Shown here one piece after another: positions 36,051-45,588 of a DNA stretch of 64,000 nucleotides. Numbering within the stretch: the stretch's first letter is position 1; the number at the start of each line of letters is the position of its first letter. Location of the stretch: assembly GCA_009712635.1 (NCBI GenBank), contig WASS01000014.1:1-64000 (forward strand), written 5' to 3'. Position numbers and translations under genes: made by a program. A model generated the notes under the pieces. That model made no database searches. It was not told the origin of the DNA and saw nothing but the letters and a program-made list of their open reading frames with translations. The DNA is from Hungatella sp. Its GTDB lineage: Bacteria > Bacillota > Clostridia > Lachnospirales > Lachnospiraceae.

Positions 36051-36890
36051 CTAAGTTAGTTCTCTCGTCACTTTTTCTATATGAATCATCAGATACATCA
36101 TCTCTTCCCGGTCCATCTCATAATAGTACCGGTCATGAATATAATCAGCTATTTTAACAATGCAGTTGTATGATTTGCGGTATTTATTCTTCAAAAGCTG
36201 ATACCACTCATCATCCGTAGATTCGTACTGCTTGTTTTGCAGCATACGCTGTGCAAAAAATCGAATGTGTGTTACGAAACGCCTGTAATCCCAGGTTTCC
36301 GTATTTAGTTTTACCTGATAAGCAGCTTCAACAATATCCACAATATCACGGATAATTCCTGTAATTAATTCCAGATTGTCAGGCTCCTGCTTTTTGTTCT
36401 GTCCATAGACAAAATGAAATGCCAGAAACATGGCTTCATCTTCTTCCATGGAAATATTAAGCCTTCTTTGGATTAAATCAACCGCATACTGACCTACCTT
36501 AAATTCGCTGGGATAAAATCTCTTTCCTTCCCATAGCATGGCGTTTCGAAGAATAATTCCATCTTTATAACGCTCAGCCGCACCTGCGATATGATCACAG
36601 ATCGTCAGTATGATCCTGGAATCCAGCTGCATGCCAAACTCATTCTTTGCATAATCAGCAGTCTGTTCGCTAATCTCCCAATATTCCTGAGGAAGTTTTG
36701 CAAAATATTCTTCAAAATGACGGGCGTCACGCTTATCATTCTGAATAAACACACGCTCTACCAGTTTGTGGTCCACTTCATCGCCTTTTTTCCTGCCAAA
36801 GCCGATTGCTTTCCCTTTCAGTATGATCTCTTTTCCCTCAGTATTATAAGCTAATACCATATTATTATTCAGAACCTTCTCTATCTTCAT
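36051..36890 (-). CDS. licT: LicT/BglG-type transcription antiterminator
   Basis: RNA-binding antiterminator of 279 residues. The N-terminal CAT domain (MKIEKVLNNNMVLAY, then GKAIGFGRKKGD) binds RAT hairpins. Two PRD domains follow, with phosphorylatable histidines in CDHIAGAAER (about 100), FLAFHFVYG (about 158) and LMIHIEKVT (about 272). PTS phosphorylation tells the protein whether beta-glucoside is present. It is the first gene of licT-bglP-bglH-esterase. A second RAT lies in front of licT itself, so the protein should also control its own synthesis. Confidence 0.93.
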   Translation of the reverse strand: MKIEKVLNNNMVLAYNTEGKEIILKGKAIGFGRKKGDEVDHKLVERVFIQNDKRDARHFEEYFAKLPQEYWEISEQTADYAKNEFGMQLDSRIILTICDHIAGAAERYKDGIILRNAMLWEGKRFYPSEFKVGQYAVDLIQRRLNISMEEDEAMFLAFHFVYGQNKKQEPDNLELITGIIRDIVDIVEAAYQVKLNTETWDYRRFVTHIRFFAQRMLQNKQYESTDDEWYQLLKNKYRKSYNCIVKIADYIHDRYYYEMDREEMMYLMIHIEKVTRELT

Positions 36891-36904
36891 AAGCCCCTTC
36901 AGAT

Positions 36905-37000
36905 AAAAAAAATAGACAAGCTATCAGGACCACTTACCACATACTGTTAACATGTGATATCAACCCTGTAGATCTTGCCTGCCTTACCAGTCACAAACTA
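36905..37000 (-). promoter_or_regulatory. Second RAT and terminator, upstream of licT
   Basis: Minus strand: a RAT-like element at 36970-37000 reads TAGTTTGTGACTG, GTAAG, GCAGGCAAGATC, matching the LicT/SacY-type pattern in its GACTG and GCAGGCAAGA parts. Downstream, CAAG-AT-CAGG segments (36965-36979) can pair with CCTGATAGCTTG (36915-36928), followed by eight T (36905-36912). This occupies most of the 336-base gap between licT and the methyltransferase. The remainder, 37050-37226, is AT-rich with nothing else I can name. Confidence 0.7.
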
Positions 37001-37020
37001 CACATCTATTTTCTAGGTAC

Positions 37021-37049
37021 AGTATAACATGGATACCTATGGAGATCTA
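37021..37049 (-). promoter_or_regulatory. Possible promoter of the licT-bgl operon
   Basis: Minus strand TATACT (37021-37026) with a poor -35 TAGATC at 17 bases. It would start RNA about 14 bases before the RAT. Confidence 0.4.
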
Positions 37050-37226
37050 TATACAAATCCGATAAAATTCCTGTATCTTTTTGTCGAAATTGCACAATAC
37101 AAGTATTCTGTATATAGCCGCACTCTATTATCCATCATACCATATTTTTTTATTCAAGTCTACTAATTTTCTAATTTTTAAATTAAAATAATTATGCCGG
37201 CAATTAAAAATTTGGAGGAACTATAG

Positions 37227-37985
37227 ATGATAGAAAAAGGATCAGACTGGTATAAAAATATATGGAGCCTGGATATAAAAAATCATTCATGGGTGGAGGA
37301 TACAAATCAACAGATTGATTTTATGATTAAAACATTAGACCTAAAAAAAGATCAACGGATCCTCGATCTGGCCTGTGGTTTTGGAAGACATAGTCTGGAA
37401 CTGTCAAGAAGAGGATTTCAGGTTGTCGGAGCAGATATTACCAAAGACTATATAACAGATGCAGAAAATACAGCTAAGAAAGAGGGTTTAAGCGCCCGGT
37501 TCATTCGTTCAGATATTCGTGATCTTAAATTTAATCAGGAGTTCGATGTTGTCTTAAACTTAGCAGACGGAGCCATTGGTTATCTGGAAAATGATAGTGA
37601 AAATTTAAAGATTTTTGATGTGATAGCAGATGCATTAAAACCTGGCGGAAAACACTTTATGGATCTGTGCAATGGGGAATATGCAGAATTACATTTTCCA
37701 GCCACCAGTTGGGAGGCAGGTGAGAATGCGCTCTCTCTATCCAGTTTTGAATGGAACGCGGAAAAGAAAATTATGCTTTATGGGAGTAAAACTATTTCTT
37801 ATGGAGAGCCCCTGGTTAAACCGGAAATCCTCCGCGGTGATACAATCCGGCTCTATTCTCATAAAGAACTGGAGGAAATTTTAGAGGCTAGAAATATGAT
37901 GATAATACAAACCTATTCTAATTATTATGGAAAACCAGAAACTTCAAAAGAGCTTCAATTAATGGTATATTCCATTAAATTATAA
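37227..37985 (+). CDS. SAM-dependent methyltransferase (class I)
   Basis: A 252-residue Rossmann-fold methyltransferase. Motif I is LDLACGFGRHSLEL (about 45-60), with an acidic residue VVGADIT ending strand 2, DIRDLKF for the adenine site and LKPGGKHFMDLCNG for post-I/motif III. The target cannot be deduced. GGAGG lies seven bases before the ATG. It stands alone between the divergent bgl operon and a convergent GH31 operon, with its own terminator. It may be a small-molecule methylase. Confidence 0.8.
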   Translation: MIEKGSDWYKNIWSLDIKNHSWVEDTNQQIDFMIKTLDLKKDQRILDLACGFGRHSLELSRRGFQVVGADITKDYITDAENTAKKEGLSARFIRSDIRDLKFNQEFDVVLNLADGAIGYLENDSENLKIFDVIADALKPGGKHFMDLCNGEYAELHFPATSWEAGENALSLSSFEWNAEKKIMLYGSKTISYGEPLVKPEILRGDTIRLYSHKELEEILEARNMMIIQTYSNYYGKPETSKELQLMVYSIKL

Positions 37986-38003
37986 AATTTATTACCACAA
38001 AGC

Positions 38004-38047
38004 CCGGAGAAATGTTCTAGTGAACAAAGTACATTTCTCCGGTTCTT
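38004..38047. terminator. Terminator between methyltransferase and GH31 operon
   Basis: Arms CCGGAGAAATGT and ACATTTCTCCGG (12 bases, perfect) around a 15-base loop, followed by TTCTTT on the plus strand. It ends the methyltransferase and, being symmetrical, may also serve the convergent GH31 operon. Confidence 0.8.
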
Positions 38048-38066
38048 TACATATTGTTTTAGTATC

Positions 38067-40490
38067 TTACATTTTAACTTTTATCTCCTTACCATTATAA
38101 GAGAAAGTTTTCGTTATTCCTGAAGAAGTATGAACGACACAAATCCGCCCGGATATAGACTGATCAAATACAAAGCTGCATTCACCCACACACAGCTCTT
38201 TCTCTGCATCGTTCCATGAAACCGGAATCAGGTTATACGTTCCGCGCTCGTATTCATACCCATCTCCTGCATCTTCATACAGTTCAAAAACTCCATCTTT
38301 TCCTTCATATATATGGAATTCAAATGGGGTATTTACCGCTTCTGACGTATACTCAAGTCCCTGCTCCATGGGGATAATCCCACCCTCCCGTACGAATACT
38401 GGTATCCGGTCAAGAATGGCTTCCACTGTAACCCACTGCCCGCCTTCGTATTTCTCACCGGACTGAAAATCATACCAGCTTACTCCAGAGGGGAGATAAC
38501 AGTCCCACTGCTTCTTCGTCTCTAAGATGCGGTTTTCCGGCTCATAATACATGGGCTCTGTTACAGGGCAAACCAGCAGAGAGTCCCCATACATGAACTG
38601 GAACCCCAATTCACAAGCAGTTTCATCTTCAGGAAAGTCAAACAGAAGGCTGCGAAACATGGTGTAATCATGAAGCGCCACCTTTCCTGCCAGTGAATAG
38701 GTGTATGGCAAAAGCTGATATCTCAGACGGATACATTTCTCCAGTGCATCATAAAACATAGTGCCAGGCTCTCCGAAATTCCAGATCTCTCTTGGAGTAT
38801 CAGTGCCATGAGAACGGAACATAGGAAGAAATAAGCTAAACTGCATCCATCTGACATAAAGCTCCCGGTACGCCCTGTCTTCTGTTCCCAGTTCATATCC
38901 GCCCTGCCAAAACCATTTGGGTTCCGGATCATTATGGCAGCCGCAGCCACGCTTCTTCCAGTTGTCCTTTACCACAAAGAATCCGCCTGCGTCTAAAGTC
39001 CAGTAAGGGTGTCCGCTCATGCAAAAATTAAGCCCTTCCCGGATCTGCTTTTGAAATGTTTCCCACGTTGCGCAAATATCCCCTGACCAGAGTACAGTGC
39101 CATAAGCCTGTGAACCTGCATAGCCGGAACGGGTAAGATTTAATACCCGTTTCTCCTCACAGCTGTTTCTCTGATTCTCATAGATTCCTCTGGCATGAAC
39201 TGCACCGTACAGATTTGCTTCCCCTGGATCTAAATATTTTTTATGTTCTTCTCCAACAATCAGATAACGCTCCCATGGCTCCTTTTTATAGCTGCCGCTC
39301 CAGTCAGGCCCGCTGAACGGCTCTGTGGAATCGCACCACCACGCATCCACACCTGCCGAAAAAAGTTCCTGATCAAGCTGCTTCCAATACATATTTCTGC
39401 CTTCAGGGTTAAACGCGTCATAGGTGGAGAAATCATTTAAAAGGAGATTTTCTTTTTTAAACTCCTCGCAATTTTCTCCGTCAGAACTCATATTGGGCCA
39501 TACAGAAACCATTACATGAACGTGTTTCCTGTGAAGCTCTTCTATTGCTGCCTTAAAATCCGGATAACGGGTTTTATCCAGAATCTTATTCCCCCATTTA
39601 CCATCCTCCCAGGTATTCCAATCCTGTACAATTCCATCAATTGGAATTTTCCTTTTTCTATATTCATTTACCACAGCAATGAGTTCTTCCTGGGTATGAT
39701 AGGCTTCTTTTGACTGAATGTATCCAAAAGACCACTTAGGCAGCATAGGTGCCTGACCGGTCAGCCTTCTGACACCTGAAATTATTTCATCCAGATTATT
39801 GCCCTGTATAATATAGTAGGAAAGCTGATCAATGGTATCAAAATAGACGTAAGATCCCCGGCAATCATCGTTGAACGTCATCAAAGACCCGCAGTCAAAT
39901 AATATGCCGTAGCCCTGGTCTGATACGAGAAATGGGATGGGACTCCTCATGTTATGCTGGTACAGATACTGAGTGGTTCCTCTATAATTATAGATACCTT
40001 CCTCTCCCTGCCCCAAACCGTGAATCCGTTCCTTTTCCTGCCATTTAAAATATAATTTTCCCCGGTAAGCAGTCCGAACCTTTTGAGAAACCAGATTATT
40101 TACAAAGTTTCTCTCGCCATCTACTGTTTTTACCCGTGAAACATCAACACTTTCTCCACTTACTGTATAGCGAAAAACAGGAATCTCCTCCAGTTCTCTT
40201 CCGGCTTCCTCAAAAAGCAGCTTTCCTGTTTCGGCAAGAGTCCAGTATACCGCCCCAGTTCTTATGTCAACCTTCACATTCATCCGCCCATTCCCCAGCA
40301 GACAAAAAGATTCTGAACTCTCGTAATCCAGTTTCCCCTGCTCCGGCAGCTGGATTCCAAGAGGGGAGGTTACCTGCTTTCTCCCATCTTTGCTGCAACT
40401 GCAATGGATAATATCTGATGCAATATTCCGATAAGTCAGGGTCACTCCCCCTGCTTCGATCACAACTGCCCCACTATTATTTTCTGACAT
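38067..40490 (-). CDS. Glycoside hydrolase family 31 (alpha-glucosidase-type)
   Basis: Cytoplasmic retaining alpha-glycosidase of 807 residues. It has an N-terminal beta-sandwich and a barrel with FSFGYIQSKEAYHTQEEL. The predicted nucleophile is D387 in DAWWCDSTEPFSG and the acid/base D471 in LWSGDICATWETF. The C-terminal segment is YEDAGDGYEYERGTYN. The WWxDxTEP nucleophile motif differs from the WNDN motif of the other GH31 gene in this window, so the two probably have different substrates. It ends an operon of binding protein and two permeases, and starts four bases after the last permease. The imported oligosaccharide is likely its substrate. Confidence 0.88.
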   Translation of the reverse strand: MSENNSGAVVIEAGGVTLTYRNIASDIIHCSCSKDGRKQVTSPLGIQLPEQGKLDYESSESFCLLGNGRMNVKVDIRTGAVYWTLAETGKLLFEEAGRELEEIPVFRYTVSGESVDVSRVKTVDGERNFVNNLVSQKVRTAYRGKLYFKWQEKERIHGLGQGEEGIYNYRGTTQYLYQHNMRSPIPFLVSDQGYGILFDCGSLMTFNDDCRGSYVYFDTIDQLSYYIIQGNNLDEIISGVRRLTGQAPMLPKWSFGYIQSKEAYHTQEELIAVVNEYRKRKIPIDGIVQDWNTWEDGKWGNKILDKTRYPDFKAAIEELHRKHVHVMVSVWPNMSSDGENCEEFKKENLLLNDFSTYDAFNPEGRNMYWKQLDQELFSAGVDAWWCDSTEPFSGPDWSGSYKKEPWERYLIVGEEHKKYLDPGEANLYGAVHARGIYENQRNSCEEKRVLNLTRSGYAGSQAYGTVLWSGDICATWETFQKQIREGLNFCMSGHPYWTLDAGGFFVVKDNWKKRGCGCHNDPEPKWFWQGGYELGTEDRAYRELYVRWMQFSLFLPMFRSHGTDTPREIWNFGEPGTMFYDALEKCIRLRYQLLPYTYSLAGKVALHDYTMFRSLLFDFPEDETACELGFQFMYGDSLLVCPVTEPMYYEPENRILETKKQWDCYLPSGVSWYDFQSGEKYEGGQWVTVEAILDRIPVFVREGGIIPMEQGLEYTSEAVNTPFEFHIYEGKDGVFELYEDAGDGYEYERGTYNLIPVSWNDAEKELCVGECSFVFDQSISGRICVVHTSSGITKTFSYNGKEIKVKM

Positions 40491-40494
40491 AACC

Positions 40495-41322
40495 TTATCC
40501 TTTCACTGCTCCGGCCGTCATGCCGGATACAATATATTTCTGTCCCAGCAAATATACCAGGATTACCGGAAGGCTGGTCAGAAAAATATCTGCACAAACC
40601 AGATTCCAGTCTTTAAAATACATACCGAAAAAATTATATACGGACAATGTCATTGGCCATTTTGAAGAGCTGCTTAAAAAATACAGAGGTGAAACAAATT
40701 CATTCCAGGTATTTAAAAAGGTCAGCACGATCACCGTGGCAATCGCAGGCTTTAATAGCGGAAGAATGACTGATACAAACAATCTCACCGGTGAGCATCC
40801 ATCAATTACGGCGGCTTCATCAAGTTCTGCCGGCAGCTTTGCCACAAAGCCATGAATCAGAAATACTGAAAATGGCAGCTGCATTGCCGTATACAAAAGC
40901 ACAATTCCAAGTCTTGTATTATTAAGTGTAAGAAACATCATGACTTTTGTCAATGCCACATAGTTAACCGGCATGGTGATTCCAAGCACCATGTAAAGAT
41001 AGAGAAAACGGTTTAATTTGGAACGGTTTCTTGAAAATACATAAGAAGCCATTGATGCAAGTACAGTACACAGGAACACGCTGACTACGGAATAGATGCA
41101 GCTGTTCATAAAAGAGGTAAGAAGCTTTCCCTTTTCTATTACTACGAGAAAATTATTCCACTGTAACGGAAGTGCCGGAAACTTCAGATTCATCTCCGAC
41201 GCTCCCAGACTGTCTTTAAAAGAATTTAACAATATTAATAACATGGGAACAAGGCATATTGCTGTTATAATCCACGCAGCTGCATTTACTGCTGCAGCTG
41301 CGGCTTTCTTTTTTGCTTTCAT
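40495..41322 (-). CDS. Carbohydrate ABC transporter permease, MalG type
   Basis: Inner-membrane permease of 275 residues with six helices. The EAA motif is DEAAVIDGCSPVRLFVSVILPLLKPAIATV, and the C terminus ends YLLGQKYIVSGMTAGAVKG, typical of the CUT1 family. Its ATG shares a base with the stop of the partner permease (TAATG). No ATPase gene is in the operon, so a shared MsmK-type ATPase from elsewhere must energise it, as is common in Firmicutes. Confidence 0.9.
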   Translation of the reverse strand: MKAKKKAAAAAVNAAAWIITAICLVPMLLILLNSFKDSLGASEMNLKFPALPLQWNNFLVVIEKGKLLTSFMNSCIYSVVSVFLCTVLASMASYVFSRNRSKLNRFLYLYMVLGITMPVNYVALTKVMMFLTLNNTRLGIVLLYTAMQLPFSVFLIHGFVAKLPAELDEAAVIDGCSPVRLFVSVILPLLKPAIATVIVLTFLNTWNEFVSPLYFLSSSSKWPMTLSVYNFFGMYFKDWNLVCADIFLTSLPVILVYLLGQKYIVSGMTAGAVKG

Positions 41323-42200
41323 TATTCCTGCACCTCGTCTTTCGTCATCATACGGATCATAAAGAATCCGATAAACACCATGAATAAAAACATAACGGAT
41401 GAAAGAGCCGTACCTATGGCATACTGACCAGTGCCGAATTTTTTAAATACTGCCGTATAAAGTACCTCTGTCGTAGCCTTACCCGGACCGCCATTTGTTA
41501 GCGCATAGATCATGTCAAAGACCTTAAGACCGTAGATCACATTTAAAACAGTGGTTGTGGCCAGAGTTGGTAAAAGCAGCGGCATCGTAATGAACCGGAA
41601 CTTCTGCCAGCCAGAGGCTCCGTCGATACTGCACGCCTCATAATAATCCGAGGAGATAGACAGGATTCCGGCAATTAAAATCGTCATGATGTATCCGGTA
41701 CCCCGCCAGATATCTACTGCCATTACCGACTTGAATGCGTACGCGGGACTTGTAAGCCAGGGTTTTGCAAAACCACCAAGACCGATACCTTTAAAAAATG
41801 TGTTTAACAACCCGGTTGACGGATTTAAAATAGAAGTGAAAATCATTCCCAGTATCAGGGTGGACAATACAGAGGGCATAAACATAACTCCCCGGTGAAA
41901 ATTCAAAAAGCGAATGGACTTTGTAAGCAGAACTGCAAGCGCAAGTCCCAGTATATTTTTTATAACAGTTGTTCCAAGAGTGAATACCAGAGTGTTTTTC
42001 ATAATCTTTAGATAATTTCCGTCAGCGGAAAATACAGTCTTAAAATTTTCCAGCCCCACAAACTTCAGCTGGTCTGAATAAGATGACCAGTCTGTAAAAG
42101 AATAACCGATTCCAATCACTCCGGGAAGGACAAATAATACCGAATACAGGAGCAATGCCCCAGCTGCAAACCACGTAGGATATATCTTTTTTCTATTCAT
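41322..42200 (-). CDS. Carbohydrate ABC transporter permease, MalF type
   Basis: Partner permease of 292 residues counted from the ATG at 42200; a GTG three codons upstream is also possible. It has six helices, with PGVIGIGYSFTDWSSYSDQLKFVGLENF near the start and an EAA loop YEACSIDGASGWQKFRFITMPLL. LTNGGPGKATTEVLYTAVFKK is a CUT1 MalF hallmark. It lies between the binding-protein gene and the MalG-type gene. Confidence 0.9.
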   Translation of the reverse strand: MNRKKIYPTWFAAGALLLYSVLFVLPGVIGIGYSFTDWSSYSDQLKFVGLENFKTVFSADGNYLKIMKNTLVFTLGTTVIKNILGLALAVLLTKSIRFLNFHRGVMFMPSVLSTLILGMIFTSILNPSTGLLNTFFKGIGLGGFAKPWLTSPAYAFKSVMAVDIWRGTGYIMTILIAGILSISSDYYEACSIDGASGWQKFRFITMPLLLPTLATTTVLNVIYGLKVFDMIYALTNGGPGKATTEVLYTAVFKKFGTGQYAIGTALSSVMFLFMVFIGFFMIRMMTKDEVQE

Positions 42201-42235
42201 CGTATTCACTCTCTTTCAACTGATCTTCCATGCTG

Positions 42236-43594
42236 TCATTTCCAGTCGGGATCGCCTGCTGCCTTTGCCTGCTGGGCTCTCACTTCATCAATAGATGCCA
42301 GAACTTCCTCCGGAGTCATTTCACCCACAATCATGGCTGATAAGTTTGCTCCCATCTCACTCCACTGGGGATTTACATATTTTACAGCTGTCTGAATTAC
42401 AGTACCTTTTTTATCATATCTGTTATAAAAATCCTGAATCGTATCCGTATACATGCTGGGGGCGTTGTTAAATGGCAGTTTGTTGAACTTACCTACATTT
42501 TCAGTCAGGTACTTAAGATTTTCTTCCTTTGCCAGGAATTCTAAATACTGCTGTGCTTCAGCTGCGTGCTTGGAACCGCTGAATATAAATCTTGCAGGAC
42601 CTGCCGGGTTTACGTTTAATGTCTGGTTGTCAGCCAGCGGAATTACAAAATAGCCAATGTCATCCACTGCAATCTCAGAATTAACCTTATTTACTTCGAC
42701 TCCAAACCCCTGATTGGCGACTGTCATTGCATATTTACCGGAAGCAATGTTTTTTGCTGAATCAGCGTAGGTATTGGACATATAGTCTTCTCCCCAGTAA
42801 CCTTTGGCAACCATATCATTAATCTGGTCCAGAATTGTCATCAGGGTAGCATTTCCTTTGAAAGGCGCCTGGTTGCTGTTCCATTTGTCAACAATGCCAG
42901 GTTCTGCTGTTTCAGCCTCAACACCTGCCTCAGGCAGCCATAATGTATGATGCCAGCCATCTGACACACACTCATAGATCGGAGTAATTCCTGCTGCCTT
43001 AATGGTATCGCAAACTTTTTGGAAGCTTTCATAATCTTTGGGAATCTCCAGATTCAGCTTTTTGAAAATCTGTTTGTTGTAACCGATTGCCCATACAGAA
43101 GATACATCCTGTATCGGCTGCCCATACAGCTTACCGTCTACAGACAACTGATCAGCCACCAATGGTTCAACCTGGCTACCCCATGAGGTTTTTGTTAAAT
43201 CCACCGCATTTTTTTCCACATTGATCTGTGCTTTTATATCAAATTTACCGCTCTGTGCCCCAAAAATATCCGTACACTCCCCGGTGTTTAACTTTGTCAT
43301 CAGAAGATTCACATACTGATCCGATGGAATAATCTGATAATCAACCTTGATTCCTGTTTCCTGTGTAAATTTCTTGGACAGTTCGATTTCTGCATCCTGA
43401 ATCCAGTCCTGGCTTGCCATAAAAGAAAGAGTCACTCCACCTTTTTCCGATGCAGCAGATGTCTTCGCTTCCCCAGACGTGCTTTCTCCTGCAGCCGTAC
43501 TTTTCTGCGGAGCATTCTCCTCTTTTGAGCAACCGGAAAATGAAAGGGCAGCGGCCAGAGCCAGACTCATTACAGCTAACTTCTTTAACTTCAT
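42236..43594 (-). CDS. Carbohydrate-binding lipoprotein of CUT1 ABC importer
   Basis: Extracellular solute-binding protein family 1, 452 residues. The signal peptide ends in lipobox LSFSGC (Cys near 22), followed by a Ser/Thr/Ala-rich linker. VTLSFMASQDWIQDAEIELSKKFTQETGIKVDYQIIPSDQYVNLLMTKLNTGECTDIFGAQ is the conserved N lobe. It leads the importer-GH31 operon and is divergent from a YesM/YesN pair, the usual sensor arrangement for such importers. The ligand is probably an alpha-linked oligosaccharide given the GH31 partner (inference). Confidence 0.9.
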   Translation of the reverse strand: MKLKKLAVMSLALAAALSFSGCSKEENAPQKSTAAGESTSGEAKTSAASEKGGVTLSFMASQDWIQDAEIELSKKFTQETGIKVDYQIIPSDQYVNLLMTKLNTGECTDIFGAQSGKFDIKAQINVEKNAVDLTKTSWGSQVEPLVADQLSVDGKLYGQPIQDVSSVWAIGYNKQIFKKLNLEIPKDYESFQKVCDTIKAAGITPIYECVSDGWHHTLWLPEAGVEAETAEPGIVDKWNSNQAPFKGNATLMTILDQINDMVAKGYWGEDYMSNTYADSAKNIASGKYAMTVANQGFGVEVNKVNSEIAVDDIGYFVIPLADNQTLNVNPAGPARFIFSGSKHAAEAQQYLEFLAKEENLKYLTENVGKFNKLPFNNAPSMYTDTIQDFYNRYDKKGTVIQTAVKYVNPQWSEMGANLSAMIVGEMTPEEVLASIDEVRAQQAKAAGDPDWK

Positions 43595-43620
43595 AAAAAA
43601 TACCTCCCCAAAATTAAATG

Positions 43621-43648
43621 TTGACTTTTATCATGTTATCTGTATTAT
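43621..43648 (+). promoter_or_regulatory. Promoter of the divergent two-component operon
   Basis: TTGACT (43621-43626), 16-base spacer, TATTAT (43643-43648). It lies in the 149-base divergent region. The binding-protein promoter on the other strand overlaps the same AT-rich tract, with a TATAAT around 43643-43652. Confidence 0.5.
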
Positions 43649-43743
43649 ATAGTGTAATATAGACATTTTTGAATGAACATTTTGATCTGTTTTCATGTAT
43701 ATTTTTAACCAGCAGAATAAACCGCAGGAGGGAAGGGCTTAAA

Positions 43744-45588
43744 ATGACAGCAAATAAAGCAAAAAATATTAAGAAACGCAGCATAATGTCAACACTTTTT
43801 CTTCCCTATACTGCTTTGTTCATTGCAGTAATTCTGGCATTTACGGTTCACACAGTTTTTAGTGAAACCGGCAAGATCAAGGTAAATGCCTTTTCTTCCC
43901 TTCAGAATAATGCCGCTATGATTATGGGCAGCTTTGATTCCGTCATTCACGACCTTGATACTGTATCTCAGAATATCATTTATTCCAACCTGATTAAAGA
44001 AAAATTTGGTATCTATATCAATTATCAGGACAACACCTTAAGTTCAAATGAGATTTATGAAAACATTAATAACACGAAAATCCTCTTTGACCTGATTATC
44101 GCCATGATTGGTCCCAATTCTCCCGCCGATCAGACTTACCTTTATTCCCTTGATTATGGTAAATTTGGAGTAGGTCTTGATAATCATGCATCAAAGGAAC
44201 GGGTGAGTGAAAAAGACTGGTACAGTAAGGTGGTTGAGGCGAAGGGAAAGAAATTTATTTACTGCGATAAAGACGACACTCTTGGGCGCTTTTATTCGTA
44301 TTCGGGTGATAATTATTTTGTATCACTCTGCCGCCTGTATTACAGTCCGCTTAATGTTCCACAGGGGATTGTAGAGGTCAAAAAATCCTTTAAAAGTATA
44401 GCAAATACAGTAAATACCTTTAACAGCCCGTATCAGGAAGATGTATACATTTTCAGTCCGGAAGGCAAGACCATCTATACGACTGACACCTCCGGAACAC
44501 CAGACAGCTATTACAAACTGATACAGACCCAGCAAGGCAAACCCGCCAAAGGCCCGGAGGTAAATCCCATATATATAAAATCCGAAAATAAATACATCAT
44601 TTACTCTTCATCTGATTATACCGGTTTTACTACAGCACTTGTTATTGATAACCGCATGCTGATGCAGCCGGTTCATCAATACTTAAACACAGCTTTTATT
44701 CTACTGTTTACCGTCATGCTCATAACCGTTATGGTGTCCTATTTGATTTCACGGAGAATTGCCACTCCGCTTTATAAAATCTACCATCAGGTACGTGCAT
44801 TCCAGCTGACAGGGGAAGAAAAAGACACTACTGAATTTGAGGACATGGAAATTGGCATCACTGAAGTGAACACCTTATACCAGGCTCTGTTAAAAATGCA
44901 GAGACAGGCGAGGAAATCAATGGAACGGGAACTTCAGCTTCAAAACAGTGACATGCAATCCAGAATGCTGGCGCTGCAGGCGCAGATGAACCCTCATTTT
45001 CTTTACAATTCTCTGGCAACCATACAGGCAATGGCGGACGAGAACATGAACAGCGAGATTATCCTCATGTGTCAGACCATTTCCAGAATCCTGCGTTATA
45101 TCTCTTCCGACAGCGAACAATTGGTTCTTTTAAAAGATGAACTTGATCATACCAGTGATTATCTGGAATGCATGAAGGTGAGGTATTGTGACTCTCTTCA
45201 ATTTGAAATTGACATACCGGAAAAAATGAATCAGGTCCGGCTTCCAAAGCTCTGCCTCCAGCTGATCGTGGAAAATGCCATCAAATATTCAACCAAATCA
45301 AGTCCGCCATGGAATGTGAAAATTCTTGGTATTATGACCAACACCTATTGGGAGCTGCAGATCCGGGACAACGGTCCTGGTTTTTCCAGTGAAGACCTGG
45401 AAAAACTGCAAAACCAGATTAACCTGATAGAGAAAAACGGCGTACTGCCCAATCTGGAAATTGACGGAATGGGACTGATGAATATTTACATCCGTTTTAA
45501 AATCCTATACCACGGCAATCATATATTTAGACTGAGCAACAATGTACCCCATGGAGCCATTGTTGTTATAGGAGGAATGATCCCTTGA
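43744..45588 (+). CDS. YesM-type sensor histidine kinase
   Basis: Sensor kinase of 614 residues from the ATG at 43744 (the frame is open back to 43669). Helix 1 lies near 17-38, followed by a large extracellular Cache-like domain of about 265 residues. Helix 2 lies near 305-325, then HAMP. The phospho-histidine is in LALQAQMNPHFLYNSLATIQ, the N-box in VENAIKYSTKS and the G-box in DNGPGFS. Its stop codon overlaps the TTG start of the regulator gene (TTGA). It likely detects the oligosaccharide taken up by the divergent ABC importer. Confidence 0.9.
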   Translation: MTANKAKNIKKRSIMSTLFLPYTALFIAVILAFTVHTVFSETGKIKVNAFSSLQNNAAMIMGSFDSVIHDLDTVSQNIIYSNLIKEKFGIYINYQDNTLSSNEIYENINNTKILFDLIIAMIGPNSPADQTYLYSLDYGKFGVGLDNHASKERVSEKDWYSKVVEAKGKKFIYCDKDDTLGRFYSYSGDNYFVSLCRLYYSPLNVPQGIVEVKKSFKSIANTVNTFNSPYQEDVYIFSPEGKTIYTTDTSGTPDSYYKLIQTQQGKPAKGPEVNPIYIKSENKYIIYSSSDYTGFTTALVIDNRMLMQPVHQYLNTAFILLFTVMLITVMVSYLISRRIATPLYKIYHQVRAFQLTGEEKDTTEFEDMEIGITEVNTLYQALLKMQRQARKSMERELQLQNSDMQSRMLALQAQMNPHFLYNSLATIQAMADENMNSEIILMCQTISRILRYISSDSEQLVLLKDELDHTSDYLECMKVRYCDSLQFEIDIPEKMNQVRLPKLCLQLIVENAIKYSTKSSPPWNVKILGIMTNTYWELQIRDNGPGFSSEDLEKLQNQINLIEKNGVLPNLEIDGMGLMNIYIRFKILYHGNHIFRLSNNVPHGAIVVIGGMIP

